Source: Saitoella complicata NRRL Y-17804 (lineage: Eukaryota; Ascomycota; Saitoellomycetes; Saitoellales; Saitoellaceae). Taken from it: a stretch of 64,000 bases of DNA. The notes below the pieces were generated by a model, which was not told the DNA's origin, searched no databases, and worked only from the letters and a program-made list of their open reading frames with translations. The translations under genes were made by a program, and so were the position numbers. The DNA lies in assembly GCF_001661265.1 (NCBI RefSeq), contig NW_017567016.1, forward strand, positions 181,241 through 245,240, in the 5' to 3' direction. Below, piece after piece: positions 44,239 through 54,802 of the stretch (the stretch's first letter is position 1; each line of letters starts with the position of its first letter).

Positions 44239-45506
44239 ATGCCTCAAAAGAGCCTCAAACGACAACTGCACAACGCAATCATTCGTTATCGACAGTCCAG
44301 AGACGCTGAATTGCCGTCTAGCCCACCGTCAATCTCGGACCATTTCAATAGCTTAGAAAATGCTGCTACGGATCAACTTGACCTCGACGAATGCTCGTAC
44401 TACAGAATGAATCGAGAAGATTTTCATTTCGTCCTCGGTCTGATCGAGACCAACCCGGTGTTCTACAACAACAGTGCTTGTGAACAAGCATCAGTAAGGT
44501 ATCAGCTGGCTTGTATCCTCTTTCGATTCGGCACACAAGGTTCTACTAGTTCATCATTGTCGAAAACGGCTGACTTGTTTGGAATCGGTAAGGGCACCCT
44601 AACCGTGTTCACTCGACGTGTTTGCCTTGCTTTATCATCATTATACGAAGATTACGTCAAATGGCCGAACCCCAACGAGCGGGAGACTATTGCAAAAAGG
44701 ATCGAGTAATCCAGCGCTGGGTTGTTTGAGGGAGTAGTCGGTATTGTCGATGGGACCCTGTTTCCCTTTGCCTGGATGCCAAAACTCGACAAACGGCGAC
44801 GTCTGGACTACCTCTGTCAGCGCAAAAAGCAGGTAGGTCACTCTATAGAACCTTATCAAGCATTTAACGGCAACGGCTTACCCATGTTATTCAGTACGGC
44901 CTTCAGGCAACCATTGTTTGTGATGATCAGCGTCTTATAAGACATTTTAATTGTTCTCTACCTGGTTCCCAACATGATTCAACTGCCTACAAGGATTTAC
45001 CGCTGCACCTAGATCCAGAGGCATACTTCGGTCCCACCGAATACCTGCTTGCGGACTCAGCATACAGCAATACCATGTCAGTTGTCACCCCCTTCAAGCA
45101 GAATCAAGGTTACACGGCCCAGAAAGCTGGATTCAACCGTGAAGTTTCCCATATAAGGGTCACGGTTGAGCATACCATTGGAGAGTTGAAAGCTCGTTTC
45201 GGGTCGTTACAGTGCCTTCCCATGACCGTTTCTGAAGGAACCAATGAAGGTCTGTTTCGATGGATCGCATCTTGCATTGTCCTGGCCAATATACTCAATC
45301 TCCGCGAATCCGCGGACATTGACGAATCATGGTTGGTAAATGTAAACGTGGACCTCGAGGGAGATCACCCCGATGATATACGTGCGCATTTAGATCGAAA
45401 CCGCGCTCGAGCGCGCCCTCGAATGTGCCGTACTGACCTTTTCAGCAAATACCGTGAGGATATGGAGACTTTTGATACAAAGGTTGGGAATCGAGCTGAC
45501 CACTGA
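44239..45506 (+). pseudogene. Harbinger transposase (DDE_Tnp_4) with one in-frame stop
   Basis: Two exons, 44239-44832 and 44895-45506, joined in phase 0 across a 62-base intron, about 401 codons. The N-terminus has a basic helix region and YRMNREDFHFVLGLI. The catalytic triad is present: D in VVGIVDGTLFPFAW, D in YLLADSAYSN and E in VEHTIGELKARFGS. The join rebuilds LCQRKKQYGLQATIVCD, which supports the intron. A TAA at 44707-44709, between IAKRIE and SSAGLFEGVVG, interrupts the frame just before the catalytic core. The rest is open, so inactivation looks recent. Confidence 0.88.
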
Positions 45507-45693
45507 GCGCATGGGAAATGAACACACCAAATGCAGTATTTACACTTATATTTCAATCCTCTATCGTCAATTTACCTATTTACAGCAGTCTAAGCATTCA
45601 CCAACCAAACATCGACAACCCAACCAACTCCGTACTCCTCAAAAACCGTGGGAAAAACCCTTCGGACGGGAATAATTCCTCGGGCATGGGGTA

Positions 45694-46803
45694 TTATCCA
45701 CGGCGAATGGAAGGAGACTCTAAAGGCTCATAGTCCGAGGATATCTCGAGGCAATCGTCGTCATCAATCGCTTTCATGGAGTTCTGCATGGGCGAAACCT
45801 TGGTTTTCGCCGCCTTAGTTTTCGCCATTGTCGAAAGGCCCAAGGAGTTCATATAATCTGCCAGTGTGATGCCTTGTTCATGTAACTTGAGCTCTGAATA
45901 CATCTGAAGCTGCTTCATCCTAAACTCATGCTCCTTTTCTATGCGCAGAGAGATGATCCTCCCACTGGTCTCTGCTTCCGTCGCTGCTCGGCGGGACCTG
46001 TATTTCTCCTTCTCTCTTTCGAGTGAAGCAATATAAGCCTCTTGCTTCATACGGCGCAGAGCTGCGGCTGTTTCCTTCTGGTCCAGTAACTGTTCGACTT
46101 CTTGGCACTCCCTTTGGGCTGGGGAGTAGGTGCATTGTGTTTTCGAGTGATGTTGACTGGTTGGGACTCATTCTGGCTGCCTGAATCATCCTTGGAGCCT
46201 TCACCCGAGTCACCGTCTTCGTCATTTTCTGCGCCAGAACTGGTACCACCCTGGGAATTGGGAAACACTGTAAAGCCTGTAGAAGTGATGCCACTGATAG
46301 GTGTGACCTTGGGTCGGGTTCCAAAGATTGCCTTGAATTCATCATACCAAGGGCAGATCTCGAGGCATTGTTCAATAAGGGTTTGATGCTCGGTGTCACC
46401 TGAACCGGTCGAGTTCTCATGCGCATAAGCCTTTTTGAACTGCATAGCGAAGTGCTGGATACAATTTTTGACCTTAGGGTAGGGTTCCAGTCCCATAGCC
46501 AGCAAGTCCGTCCCCAACCCTTTTTTTGATGGTTGGATTGCGATAAGAGTCATAAGCCTCATGGTCACGAATATAGCATTCAGCGAGCTTGTTTTCACGA
46601 TGGCCCTTCCATTTGATGCGTCCAGAGGCTGAGTTGGCTGGTATGGCTGGGCTTGGTATGTTTATCAAGGGCGGGAGTGTGGATTGGGGTAGGGAAACAG
46701 GGGTTCCTGGCTGCTGCGCGTAATGTGAGGGTGCCGGTGTAAGCGGACCACCATAATTGGTCGTAGGGACCGGTAATCCGGTCGAAAACCAGCCTGGATT
46801 CAT
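45694..46803 (-). pseudogene. Harbinger Myb/SANT-like accessory protein, frameshifted
   Basis: The second Harbinger protein, which helps the transposase reach the nucleus and bind DNA. A Pro-rich start (MNPGWFSTGLPVPTT) leads to the Myb/SANT-like unit IKWKGHRENKLAECYIRDHE. The frame then shifts at a run of seven A (about 46516-46522), continues as KGLGTDLLAMGLEPYPKVKN and CLEICPWYDEFKAIFG, and shifts again near 46090-46140. After that comes a coiled coil (ALRRMKQEAYIASLEREKEK) and an acidic tail ending at 45694. At least two shifts are needed to account for the family's domain order. Confidence 0.75.
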
Positions 46804-47011
46804 TGGGTTGTTCGTTATGCGTCGCGTTTTGGAGTTGCGGTTTTATGCACGGTGGACCGTGCATTGCATGCTGCACGTGAGCGGGAGCTAACCGCCTACT
46901 GAAAAAATAATCCGTCTATGTTTTGTAAGGGTTTGTCAGACCTTAGCGTATTATCCTCTGGATTATAATCTGATTCGCTGTAAATTTTGTAGAGGATTGA
47001 CTACCCCCAAT

Positions 47012-47563
47012 GTCACAACTCTATGAGAAACGGTACTACACGCGTTTTGAGGACATCTATCGATTCCTAAGAGTCTGATCTATCGACTTCTACCCTGAAA
47101 TCGCCCTCCCAAGCCTTGTCTATGAAGATGGGGGGGTTCATGAAACTATCCCCGCGCAGATAGGCGGTAAAATGCGCCGCGTCAAGAATTTTGCACACAG
47201 CAGTATCAATGACAGAAAGCACTCATATACAGTACTCTCTCCAACCATTCCGCATGACAAAAAGTCTCCGATACGTCTGTTCGACCTTGCCAGATCCATA
47301 CACTCATAATCAGTAGCACCTCACGCGCATCCGGGCCCAACCATGACGCAACAACCCGCAGCGACATCGACATCCACCACTGGTACCATGGTCATCTCCT
47401 CCTGTAACGTAGTCAAGACAGACTGTGCCGCCTGCCACTATGATTGCATTTTCGGTGCGCCATTGTCCAACTTAAAGCTCTCCAGGTAGCGGGGAGTACG
47501 GACAAGGACGAGTCCTAGCATTTTGTGAATATCATGATAGTATCAGATTTCCGAGGGTGTCGT
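47012..47563. other. intergenic between Harbinger element and TFC1
   Basis: A 552-bp space. It contains a short Cys-containing open frame (47343-47489, listed separately) and a run of seven G near 47130. Otherwise no feature is seen. Confidence 0.5.
47343..47489 (+). CDS. possible 48-codon Cys-rich ORF or first exon
   Basis: Not recognised. The ATG (context CAACCATG) opens a frame of 48 residues with a Thr/Ser-rich start and a Cys cluster, SSCNVVKTDCAACHYDCIFG, four Cys in 15 residues. The stop codon overlaps a possible donor (AG then GTAGCG), so this may be a first exon whose partner I could not find. Chance is a serious alternative. Confidence 0.25.
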   Translation: MTQQPAATSTSTTGTMVISSCNVVKTDCAACHYDCIFGAPLSNLKLSR

Positions 47564-49306
47564 TTACCCATCATCCTCCAACAACGCAAACTCATCCTCC
47601 AACTCCCCCTCCCTTGTCGGCTCCTCCGAATCCTGCAGTTCCTGGCTCTGCTCCATCATGCCCAAACTCCTCATTAACTCATTTACCCTCTCATCCAACT
47701 TCTTCCTCGTTTTCGTTCCTCCTTCTTCACCGTTTTCTCCTTCCTCTTCCTCCTCATCATCATCGCCTTCGGCATCGGCTTCTTCTTCAGGATCGACAGA
47801 TTCTTCGTCATCTTCCTCCGGTGCATTCAACTCAGTAAGGAACTCCGCATCACTCATAACCCGCGGTGGGTCACCATTGAGCGCAACCAGTTTCGCCCTC
47901 ATGATTCTCCTCACCTTTTTCCAGACTCCGCCCCTGAACCAGCCACTCCTCTCCCTCAGCGTCTCCCTCAAATCCCGCTCCCCGCGCTCAATGATATCTT
48001 TCAACAAAGGATCCGTGACGTCACAGACCTGGTAAGCACGGACGGGCGTGGACAGTTGGTGTCCAGTAAAACGGTAATCCGGATACCCTTTCCCGGATTC
48101 GTTCCGGCCTTCCGTGACCACCTTCACATTCGACACCCCAGCCTTCCTGCCAAGCATGAAGAACAAACACTGATATTTCGCAAATTCTGGAGAGGTACGG
48201 GGGTCGATGCCGTATGCGCAGTACGTATCTCGCCATGGTCCAGATTTCCAGATGTAGCAGACGTGTGCGAGACAATTCTTCAGGCTCGGTAGATAGTCAG
48301 GATTATACATTCCCATCTCCCTCCTCAGTCCCCATCGTGTCCATAACGGCCTTTCCCGGAACAATTGTCTCAGTTTCGCGATGACGGCCATTTCTAGCGT
48401 CGAGGGCTTCTTGAGCGCGCGGGAGGGCTCGGTGGGGACACTGGGGATGTCGTAAGTGACGGTAATGTTGAAGAGTTTCGGTGCGCGGTTTTTGTTGATG
48501 ATTTGTACGGGTCCGTTGGGGGGTTTGAATTTTATGGAGGCGGGGTTGGCTTTGTAATGGTAGTTCGCGGGTACGTAATCTCTTGACCACAATGGCGGTG
48601 GTTGCATATCCCAGGGTTCCGAAGCGAGGTCTGCGGGGTCTGGTTGGGGTTTGTAGGAGATGATGCGCTCGAGTGACATCGACTCCATTCGCGCACCAAA
48701 GTCTTGTTGGAAGGGTGAGTCGCCGGTGCAGATTTGGAAATCTGCGAGATCACGGAAACGGGCGGTTCGTTCGATTACGCCGATTGCTTCGATTTTGTGG
48801 ATGTCGCCTTTTTGGGTGGGGGGTGCGGACTTGAGTTTGCGGCGGGTTATGCGGATGAGGATGTTTTGGACTGATTGGTCAATGCCGGCGATGGGGTGGC
48901 TGTAGTGGTCGTCTGGACGCATGCGCAGTTCGAGGAGGGGTTTTATGGACATGTTTGGTGCGTGGGGTTCTGTGTGAATTTCCTCTGCGGTTGCAAAGAC
49001 AAACTGTTTGCCCATCTTGTTAGCCAAAAACATCGGTGCTTCGACTGAAAACGTGCAAACCTTGTCTATTCCTTTCTGCCCACCCAATGTTTTGATTGCT
49101 TTGTCGATATTGGTGATCTTGGAAGCGGGATGCTCAACTGAGTACAGCGTCCCTGAAGGAATGATATGTCGAGGAGCAAGGCCAGCACGAGGGTCCACTG
49201 TTGAAGCACGAGATGATGCCGCACGGGGTTGACCATTGATTCCTTGTCGTGAAGCAGGCCGTGCCGAAGCTTGCGCTGCTGCTTGCACGCCGTCCATGCC
49301 TGGCAT
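47564..49306 (-). CDS. TFC1: TFIIIC subunit Tfc1/Sfc1 (tau95, GTF3C5 family)
   Basis: Subunit of the RNA polymerase III factor TFIIIC that binds the A box of tRNA genes. Single exon, 580 residues. The N-terminal triple-barrel dimerisation half is about 45-215 (YSVEHPASKITNIDKAIKTL, then PLLELRMRPDDHYSHPI). The DNA-binding half is about 225-470, with LFNITVTYDIPSVPTEPSRA, a winged-helix FRERPLWTRWGLRREMG and KYQCLFFMLGRKAGVSNVKV. The C-terminus is a long acidic run of Glu/Asp, as in yeast tau95. Confidence 0.92.
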   Translation of the reverse strand: MPGMDGVQAAAQASARPASRQGINGQPRAASSRASTVDPRAGLAPRHIIPSGTLYSVEHPASKITNIDKAIKTLGGQKGIDKVCTFSVEAPMFLANKMGKQFVFATAEEIHTEPHAPNMSIKPLLELRMRPDDHYSHPIAGIDQSVQNILIRITRRKLKSAPPTQKGDIHKIEAIGVIERTARFRDLADFQICTGDSPFQQDFGARMESMSLERIISYKPQPDPADLASEPWDMQPPPLWSRDYVPANYHYKANPASIKFKPPNGPVQIINKNRAPKLFNITVTYDIPSVPTEPSRALKKPSTLEMAVIAKLRQLFRERPLWTRWGLRREMGMYNPDYLPSLKNCLAHVCYIWKSGPWRDTYCAYGIDPRTSPEFAKYQCLFFMLGRKAGVSNVKVVTEGRNESGKGYPDYRFTGHQLSTPVRAYQVCDVTDPLLKDIIERGERDLRETLRERSGWFRGGVWKKVRRIMRAKLVALNGDPPRVMSDAEFLTELNAPEEDDEESVDPEEEADAEGDDDEEEEEGENGEEGGTKTRKKLDERVNELMRSLGMMEQSQELQDSEEPTREGELEDEFALLEDDG

Positions 49307-49927
49307 CTCCGCTCAGTTCAGATGTTGTTTGACTGAGTTGGTGTTTGGTTACGATCCCGTTATCGATATCGAGAGGGCGGGCCCGGAAGCGTTTCCGAAC
49401 GCACTCCTCTCTTCATGAATCCAGCCAGGTATTCTCATTGAGCCATATCAAAACTGTTGCTGGAGCTGTCAATGTATTTTCCCCACGTCCGCCCACCCTG
49501 CAATTTCGCTCCCCCCCCCCCNNNNNNNNNNNNNNNNNNNNNNNNNNNNNNNNNNNNNNNNNNNNNNNNNNNNNNNNNNNNNNNNNNNNNNNNNNNNNNN
49601 NNNNNNNNNNNNNNNNNNNNNNNNNNNNNNNNNNNNNNNNNNNNNNNNNNNNNNNNNNNNNNNNNNNNNNNNNNNNNNNNNNNNNNNNNNNNNNNNNNNN
49701 NNNNNNNNNNNNNNNNNNNNNNNNNNNNNNNNNNNNNNNNNNNNNNNNNNNNNNNNNNNNNNNNNNNNNNNNNNNNNNNNNNNNNNNNNNNNNNNNNNNN
49801 NNNNNNNNNNNNNNNNNNNNNNNNNNNNNNNNNNNNNNNNNNNNNNNCCCCCCCCCCCCCCGTGACTGCATCGCACCCAACTCCACTCCACTCCACCAAG
49901 AAAACAACCACACACAAATACCGAAAA
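49307..49927. other. assembly gap flanked by poly-C, upstream of COX13
   Basis: Positions 49522-49847 are 326 unread bases (N). Eleven C precede and fourteen C follow the gap. The region is the divergent upstream space of TFC1 and COX13; the C run ends 66 bases before the COX13 ATG. What the gap holds cannot be said. Confidence 0.95.
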
Positions 49928-50489
49928 ATGCTCGCCCGATCCGCTTTCCGCACTGCTGCTACCCGTACCGTTGCCCGTAACGTCCGCGGCAACGCTTCCT
50001 CTACCTCCTCTGGCGCCGAGTTCTTGTCTGAGCGCGCGGCTGTTGAGAAGCACTCTGGGGAGACTGCTGGTACGTCATGACAACTTCGCACCATTCGTCC
50101 GTTCTGTGGGTTAGATGCTAATTGCGTGCCGCTTAGACTTGTGGAGGAAGATTACCTACTAGTACGTCGCGAAGTTGGTGGTGTGTCGTGTGATGGGGAT
50201 ACTGATCTAGGAATGATTCTAACAGCATTGCTTTCCCCCTCATCATTGTCGGTGCCGTAAACGCCAAGAACCTCTACGATGAGCACAACGAGCACATGGC
50301 CCACGTCGACATCACTGAGCAGCCCCAGTACGCTTACTTGAACATCCGCACCAAGAACTTCCCCTGGTACGTATTGCCCCCAAACGAGGGTGTGGCTTTG
50401 TGGAGTAGGGTGCTGATGATAGGGATAGGGGCGATGGTGACAAGACTGCGTTCTGGAACGACAAGGTCAACTACCACCCTCAGGATTAA
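49928..50489 (+). CDS. COX13: cytochrome c oxidase subunit VIa (Cox13/COX6A)
   Basis: Small inner-membrane subunit of respiratory complex IV. Four exons: 49928-50069, 50137-50161, 50226-50366 and 50429-50489, giving 122 residues. Exon 2 is only 25 bases and encodes DLWRKITY. The presequence (MLARSAFRTAATRTVARNVR) is basic and Arg/Ala-rich. The membrane helix is ITYYIAFPLIIVGAVNAKNL, then YLNIRTKNFPWGDGDKT and FWNDKVNYHPQD close the protein, a family signature. Phases agree at every join. Confidence 0.95.
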
Positions 50490-51062
50490 GTGTTGGGTTC
50501 TATGCAATGAACTTGATTGGATGGTGATGATGGGGTTGTACGCAACGAAGTTGAGCATACGGGGAAGAGATGAGAATACTAATGCACATTTTACACTATA
50601 CGTTCGTGTGTCGATTTGTTGCTTGTATGCGTGATGAGTGCACTTTTGGGACCAACGACATAAAACAAAGCATTACCGACCAACCGACGGCCCGTACAAC
50701 AACGAAAGTGCCTCACAGTCAGCTTGGAGGGCACATTACTCGGACAGTGTCATCTGGACTCAAGACATAGCTTCCCTCGGCTCGATCTCGCGCCGGTGCC
50801 CGCAGACGACCCTTTGCAATCATGGGCCGCTTTGGCCACCATTGACCCTACAAACGTATCATCTGTAGAATGATCCATTCAAGTAAAAATACCGACCTAT
50901 CAAACGACGAGAATTCAACCCACGGACCCATAGCTACCCCTGCGCCAGCTTGCTTGGCGGGTCGATCCGCCTCCATACAAAAATAAGGTTTACTTCGGCG
51001 CCGGGCTTAGAAAAGTCAACACCAACAACAGTGACGGCGAACACACCCGTTGCACCCCAGTC
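50490..51062. other. intergenic, COX13 to GDT1
   Basis: A 573-bp space holding the COX13 3' end and the GDT1 promoter. No gene, repeat or RNA is evident. Confidence 0.6.
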
Positions 51063-52114
51063 ATGTCACGAAAAACCGTTCTTGTTGGCTTGGCCGTACT
51101 GGCAGCTGCCGCTACAGTCCATGCGACGACGTATATGGACGCTCTGGAGGACCCTGTCGCACACGTACGTGTCACGCAAGCCGTGTTGGGGCAGCCACCT
51201 TTATCTTCAAGTGCTGACATGCTTTGAAGAAACTACGTGATTTCGAAGATCCGAGAGCACCACGTCCTCAATCTGAAATTCCCTATGTTGCCGACGTCGA
51301 CGCCGGTTTAAGCGACCCAACACGCTCTTTCGCATTCTCTCTGTTCATGATTATCGCGTCAGAGATTGGTGATAAGACTTTCCTTATCGCTGCCCTCCTC
51401 GCAATGAAACACCCCCGAATGACCGTCTTCGCTGGTGCTTTCGCATCTTTGTTGGTTATGTCCGTTCTCAGCGCTGTACTCGGGCACGCCGTCCCGACGC
51501 TCATCCCGAAAAAGTACACCGCCATCCTCGCCGCTGGCTTATTCCTCGTCTTCGGTGTCAAGATGCTTTTCGAAGGTCTCGCGATGGAGAAGGGAAACGC
51601 GGGCGTTATGGAAGAGATGAAGGAAGTCGAGGAAGAGCTCGAGGCGAGTGAGGCGGGACATGAGATGGAGATGCTTGAGGAGGGTAGGGCGGCTGGGAAT
51701 GGACAGGGGAAGTTTGCGAGGACTACGCGTTCACCTACTGAGAGTGAGGATGAGGAGTCCGGGCCTTCGCGTCGGTCGGCGAAGAGTGGTGTTTCGGTGC
51801 AGGGTGCCATTGATGGTGTTCAGAACCTTGCTGGTCTCGTATTCTCGCCAATCTTCGTTCAGGCTTTCATCATGACTTTCCTTGGTGAGTGGGGTGACAG
51901 GTCGCAGATTGCCACGATCGCCATGGCTGCCGGTCAAGACTACTGGTGGGTCATCCTCGGTACCATTACCGGTCACGGTATGTGTACCACCGTCGCCGTC
52001 ATCGGTGGCAGAATGTTGGCGAGCAAGATCAGTGTGAGGAACGTTACGTTGGGTGGAGCAATTTTGTTCATCCTGTTTGGGTTCATTTACCTTTACGAAG
52101 CATTGGCGCAGTGA
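51063..52114 (+). CDS. GDT1: Gdt1/TMEM165-family Golgi Ca/Mn transporter
   Basis: UPF0016 cation exchanger that supplies Mn and Ca to the Golgi. Two exons, 51063-51164 and 51230-52114, giving 328 residues. A signal peptide begins MSRKTVLVGLAVLAAAATVH. The two family hallmarks are both present: IASEIGDKTFLIAALLA in the first repeat and FLGEWGDRSQIATIAMA in the second. Between the two three-helix halves lies an acidic, Glu-rich cytosolic loop of about 100 residues (about 150-230). Convergent with HGH1, 76 bp apart. Confidence 0.95.
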
Positions 52115-52190
52115 AGCTGTTGTGCTGGGATACCACAGGTCATAGTCATAGTTATAGATTGGCGTAGATCATAGTCTTTTCTTCTAAGCA

Positions 52191-53309
52191 TTACACCTCA
52201 ATCATCTGACCGTCCTCCTCGTCGGACTCTTCGACGATGTGGGCTTCCTGCTCTTCACCCTCGTTGGTCTCCTCTCTCATCAAGATATCGACTACCCGCT
52301 CACATGCTGCCTGGACCTCTTCCTTCTCGACGGCCTTGTGCATTTCCCTGATGATCGGGTACACCTTTCTCGCTCTCAACAAATCGCGTGCTGGCCGTGT
52401 AGTGGTAAGAAGAAGCAATGCATCAAGCAAAGCAACCATGACTCCGTCATCCGACTCACGCCTCTTGTCGTCGCCAAGGAGCTGACACTCATCAGGCATG
52501 CCATCCATATCCTCGTCATCGTACTCCTCTGGACCCATCAACGGCAGAAGTATAAACGGCAAGATATCGACACCGTTCGCAGCCTCATCCGCCAACAAGC
52601 CCATATGCATCGAAGTGTCGAAACAGCAGTTCTTGATAGTTGATGCGACACCCGTTCGTCGGATTAGGGAACCGTGAGTGGTGAACACGACGACCTTTGA
52701 GAGAGGGAGGACACCATCGTACTCTTGCTTCTCCAAGAAGTACTTTCGTCCTTGAGGAAAACGGGTCATATCCGAGAAGAAGTTCCCCAAAAAGTCGTAG
52801 TTCGCCCACTGGTTCAACTTCTTCTCCGCACCCTTCACAAACACATCCATAAGCTGATCCATCGCCTTGGTCGACGACGAGACACCCTCGACGGGGCTCA
52901 TTGTCACTTCCATAATCTTCAAGATGTCGTCGCTTTTTGCCATGTTACTCAACAACATGCAAAACATATCCGCCAACCCCTGTGCCCTACTCGTAATAAA
53001 CCCCATCAATAACTTCAAGAACCCCTCGTCGATCAACATGCTCCTCACCAACGGATCCGTACTCAAATTCACCAAACACGTAAGTGAATCGTGCGCGGTC
53101 TTCCGACTCAACTGATCCGGCCGTAACGCATTACAAATGAGGACTTTCAGATCTTTGATGGGACGGAAAGAGTCATTACGGAAGATTCCGTTCTGGGGGT
53201 GAGAGGAGGCGGAGAATCCAACGAGATGTTGAGCTGCGACGGCGCGGATTTGGGGGTTTTCGTGGTGGAGAAACTCGACGAGCTCGATGAGTTCTGTTGG
53301 GAAGGACAT
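52191..53309 (-). CDS. HGH1: Hgh1, eEF2-folding cochaperone
   Basis: Armadillo-like protein that brings the chaperonin TRiC to elongation factor eEF2. Single exon, 372 residues. It has the family start (LVEFLHHENPQIRAVAAQHL) and helical repeats, then LSRKTAHDSLTCLVNLSTD, FPQGRKYFLEKQ, STIKNCCFDTSMHMGLL and DILPFILLPLMGPEEYDDED. The C-terminus is acidic. Length equals yeast Hgh1 closely. The left end of the KDZ element lies 166 bp upstream of its ATG, so its promoter may have been altered by that insertion. Confidence 0.93.
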   Translation of the reverse strand: MSFPTELIELVEFLHHENPQIRAVAAQHLVGFSASSHPQNGIFRNDSFRPIKDLKVLICNALRPDQLSRKTAHDSLTCLVNLSTDPLVRSMLIDEGFLKLLMGFITSRAQGLADMFCMLLSNMAKSDDILKIMEVTMSPVEGVSSSTKAMDQLMDVFVKGAEKKLNQWANYDFLGNFFSDMTRFPQGRKYFLEKQEYDGVLPLSKVVVFTTHGSLIRRTGVASTIKNCCFDTSMHMGLLADEAANGVDILPFILLPLMGPEEYDDEDMDGMPDECQLLGDDKRRESDDGVMVALLDALLLLTTTRPARDLLRARKVYPIIREMHKAVEKEEVQAACERVVDILMREETNEGEEQEAHIVEESDEEDGQMIEV

Positions 53310-53474
53310 TTTGTAAGATCAACCGTGACCGCTCTGGTGCTGAGGTTGATTCGAGGTTCGAGGGGATGCTGGGTGTGCGATGATGTCTGTTTCGAGATTT
53401 TTGTGCGCCTGCTGCCAAATTTAGAACACTGCGGAAGTGTGGTTCGGGAAGCTGACAAACTGCCGAAATCCTGA

Positions 53475-53615
53475 ACACCTGGGATGCACGAGCGAGGTCT
53501 GCAAATCTGCGCTGTTCTCCACCCGTCGCGGAAATCGGTGCAAATCACTGAAAAATGAGTTTGGCCGCACAAATCAAGCTCGAGCTAACCTCCGAGCTCG
53601 AACCTCTCGAAAAAG
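53475..53615 (+). repeat. left terminal inverted repeat of KDZ region
   Basis: Begins ACACCTGGGATGCACGAGCG and matches the reverse of 56911-57045 with a few mismatches and a 2-base indel near the end. It contains an ATG opening MSLAAQIKLELTSELEPLEK, so the repeat reaches into what may be the element's first coding exon. Confidence 0.85.
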
Positions 53616-54566
53616 AAAAATGTCCTCAACAGATAAAATATCAACACAGGCCTACCTAGTTTGAAATCATTCACTTCGTCTGATGACTCTGATGACGACG
53701 ATGAAGACAACTGGTTCGATTACTACGACGTGGACCTTGGTCGAGAAGTATCTGTGCAGTCCATCATCTACATATCACAGGCATCCCGTTGTCGCAAAGA
53801 AGCATGCGGTGACTTGTTTGGCAGAAAGTTGTTCTCATATCAGGAATCGCAGAGACGTGCGCAGAGCAGGTGGGAAGCCCTTCTACTGGCTTTGCTCAAA
53901 GCTAGCCTCGGATATAATCCCATACCACCTGACTTTGTTTGTACATATATCTCCCCTCAGAAGCAGATCTCCGTCAAGTGCGTCGGATTTGAGAGTTCGT
54001 CATTCTCATCACTGCTTTATCTCAACGTCTGCTCACTTCCATGTTAGCCTTTGAGAGAAAGACCATTCTGGTATGCGCATGCCCCCAATTGCTGGCGACA
54101 CTTTTCAATGACGGGTATTTTCCTGCCACGCCGTACTTGCCCCACACCACCCTTTCGGATCCAGACCTTTGAGTTGCTACAATCCGTTATTCGATCAGGA
54201 ACCTTTCCCGACATGCATAGTGCAGAAGACATCGTTCCTTTTTCCGTCAACACCTGCAGCGAGAGGTCCCTAATTTTTACAAACAGTTCCTGGCTGCCCA
54301 TTATCAATGGCTACGCCTGCATGCCATGGTGTCCAAGTCGTACGGATCAATCTGCAAGTCCGGGCAAAGCTTGAAGGACTTTCAAGTTGAGTTGCGCGGC
54401 CCAGCTGTGGCTGCACCATGCTGTTACTACAGTCGGCCGGGGCTCTCAATTCTGCCTCGAGGTCACGTATCTCTTGACGCTTGCTTTGCACAGCACCGAT
54501 TAAATCATGCCGGCTGTAATGCGGTCGAGCCGAGAAGGAATACTGCAAGTACTTCGGGACGAGATC

Positions 54567-54757
54567 TGACGAGTTAGACGAGGTGTGACGAGATGACCGA
54601 ATTACTTATTCGAATAGAGAGACGAATTTATTGAGTTAACCAGTGAAGCTCTAAAGGAAGGCTTAGGGCCTTTCCTTATATACGGTTTTCTGGACGAGGG
54701 TCTAGACTCTTTCTCGGTGACGTTCCACATTTAGTTAACTCGGTGGCCCCGAGAACA
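54567..54757. mobile_element. solo LTR (fossil), 191 bp, with 5-bp target duplication
   Basis: Starts TGACGAG and ends GAGAACA (TG...CA), flanked on both sides by AGATC (54562-54566 and 54758-54762). A TATATA stretch sits near 54677. No internal region or coding sequence is present, so it is a remnant left by recombination between two LTRs. Family (Ty1/copia or Ty3) cannot be told from the LTR alone. It is younger than the KDZ element it entered; the intact duplication suggests moderate age. Confidence 0.7.
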
Positions 54758-54802
54758 AGATCTTGAACGAGAGGAGTGAAGATAAGATGAGCCATGATAG
54801 GA

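Larger units (their letters stand above)
43974..47008 (+). mobile_element. PIF/Harbinger DNA transposon, structurally whole, genes broken
   Basis: A 3,035-bp element with perfect 24-base terminal inverted repeats, GGGGGTAGTCAATCCTCTAC plus AAAA (43974-43997 and 46985-47008), and a 3-base target duplication AAT (43971-43973 and 47009-47011). Harbinger elements usually duplicate TWA; AAT is a variant. It holds the expected convergent pair: a DDE transposase (44239-45506, plus) and a Myb/SANT-like accessory gene (45694-46803, minus). The left subterminal region repeats AATCGC four times (44001-44122), as transposase binding sites often do. Both genes are damaged, so this copy cannot move itself. 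Confidence 0.92.
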
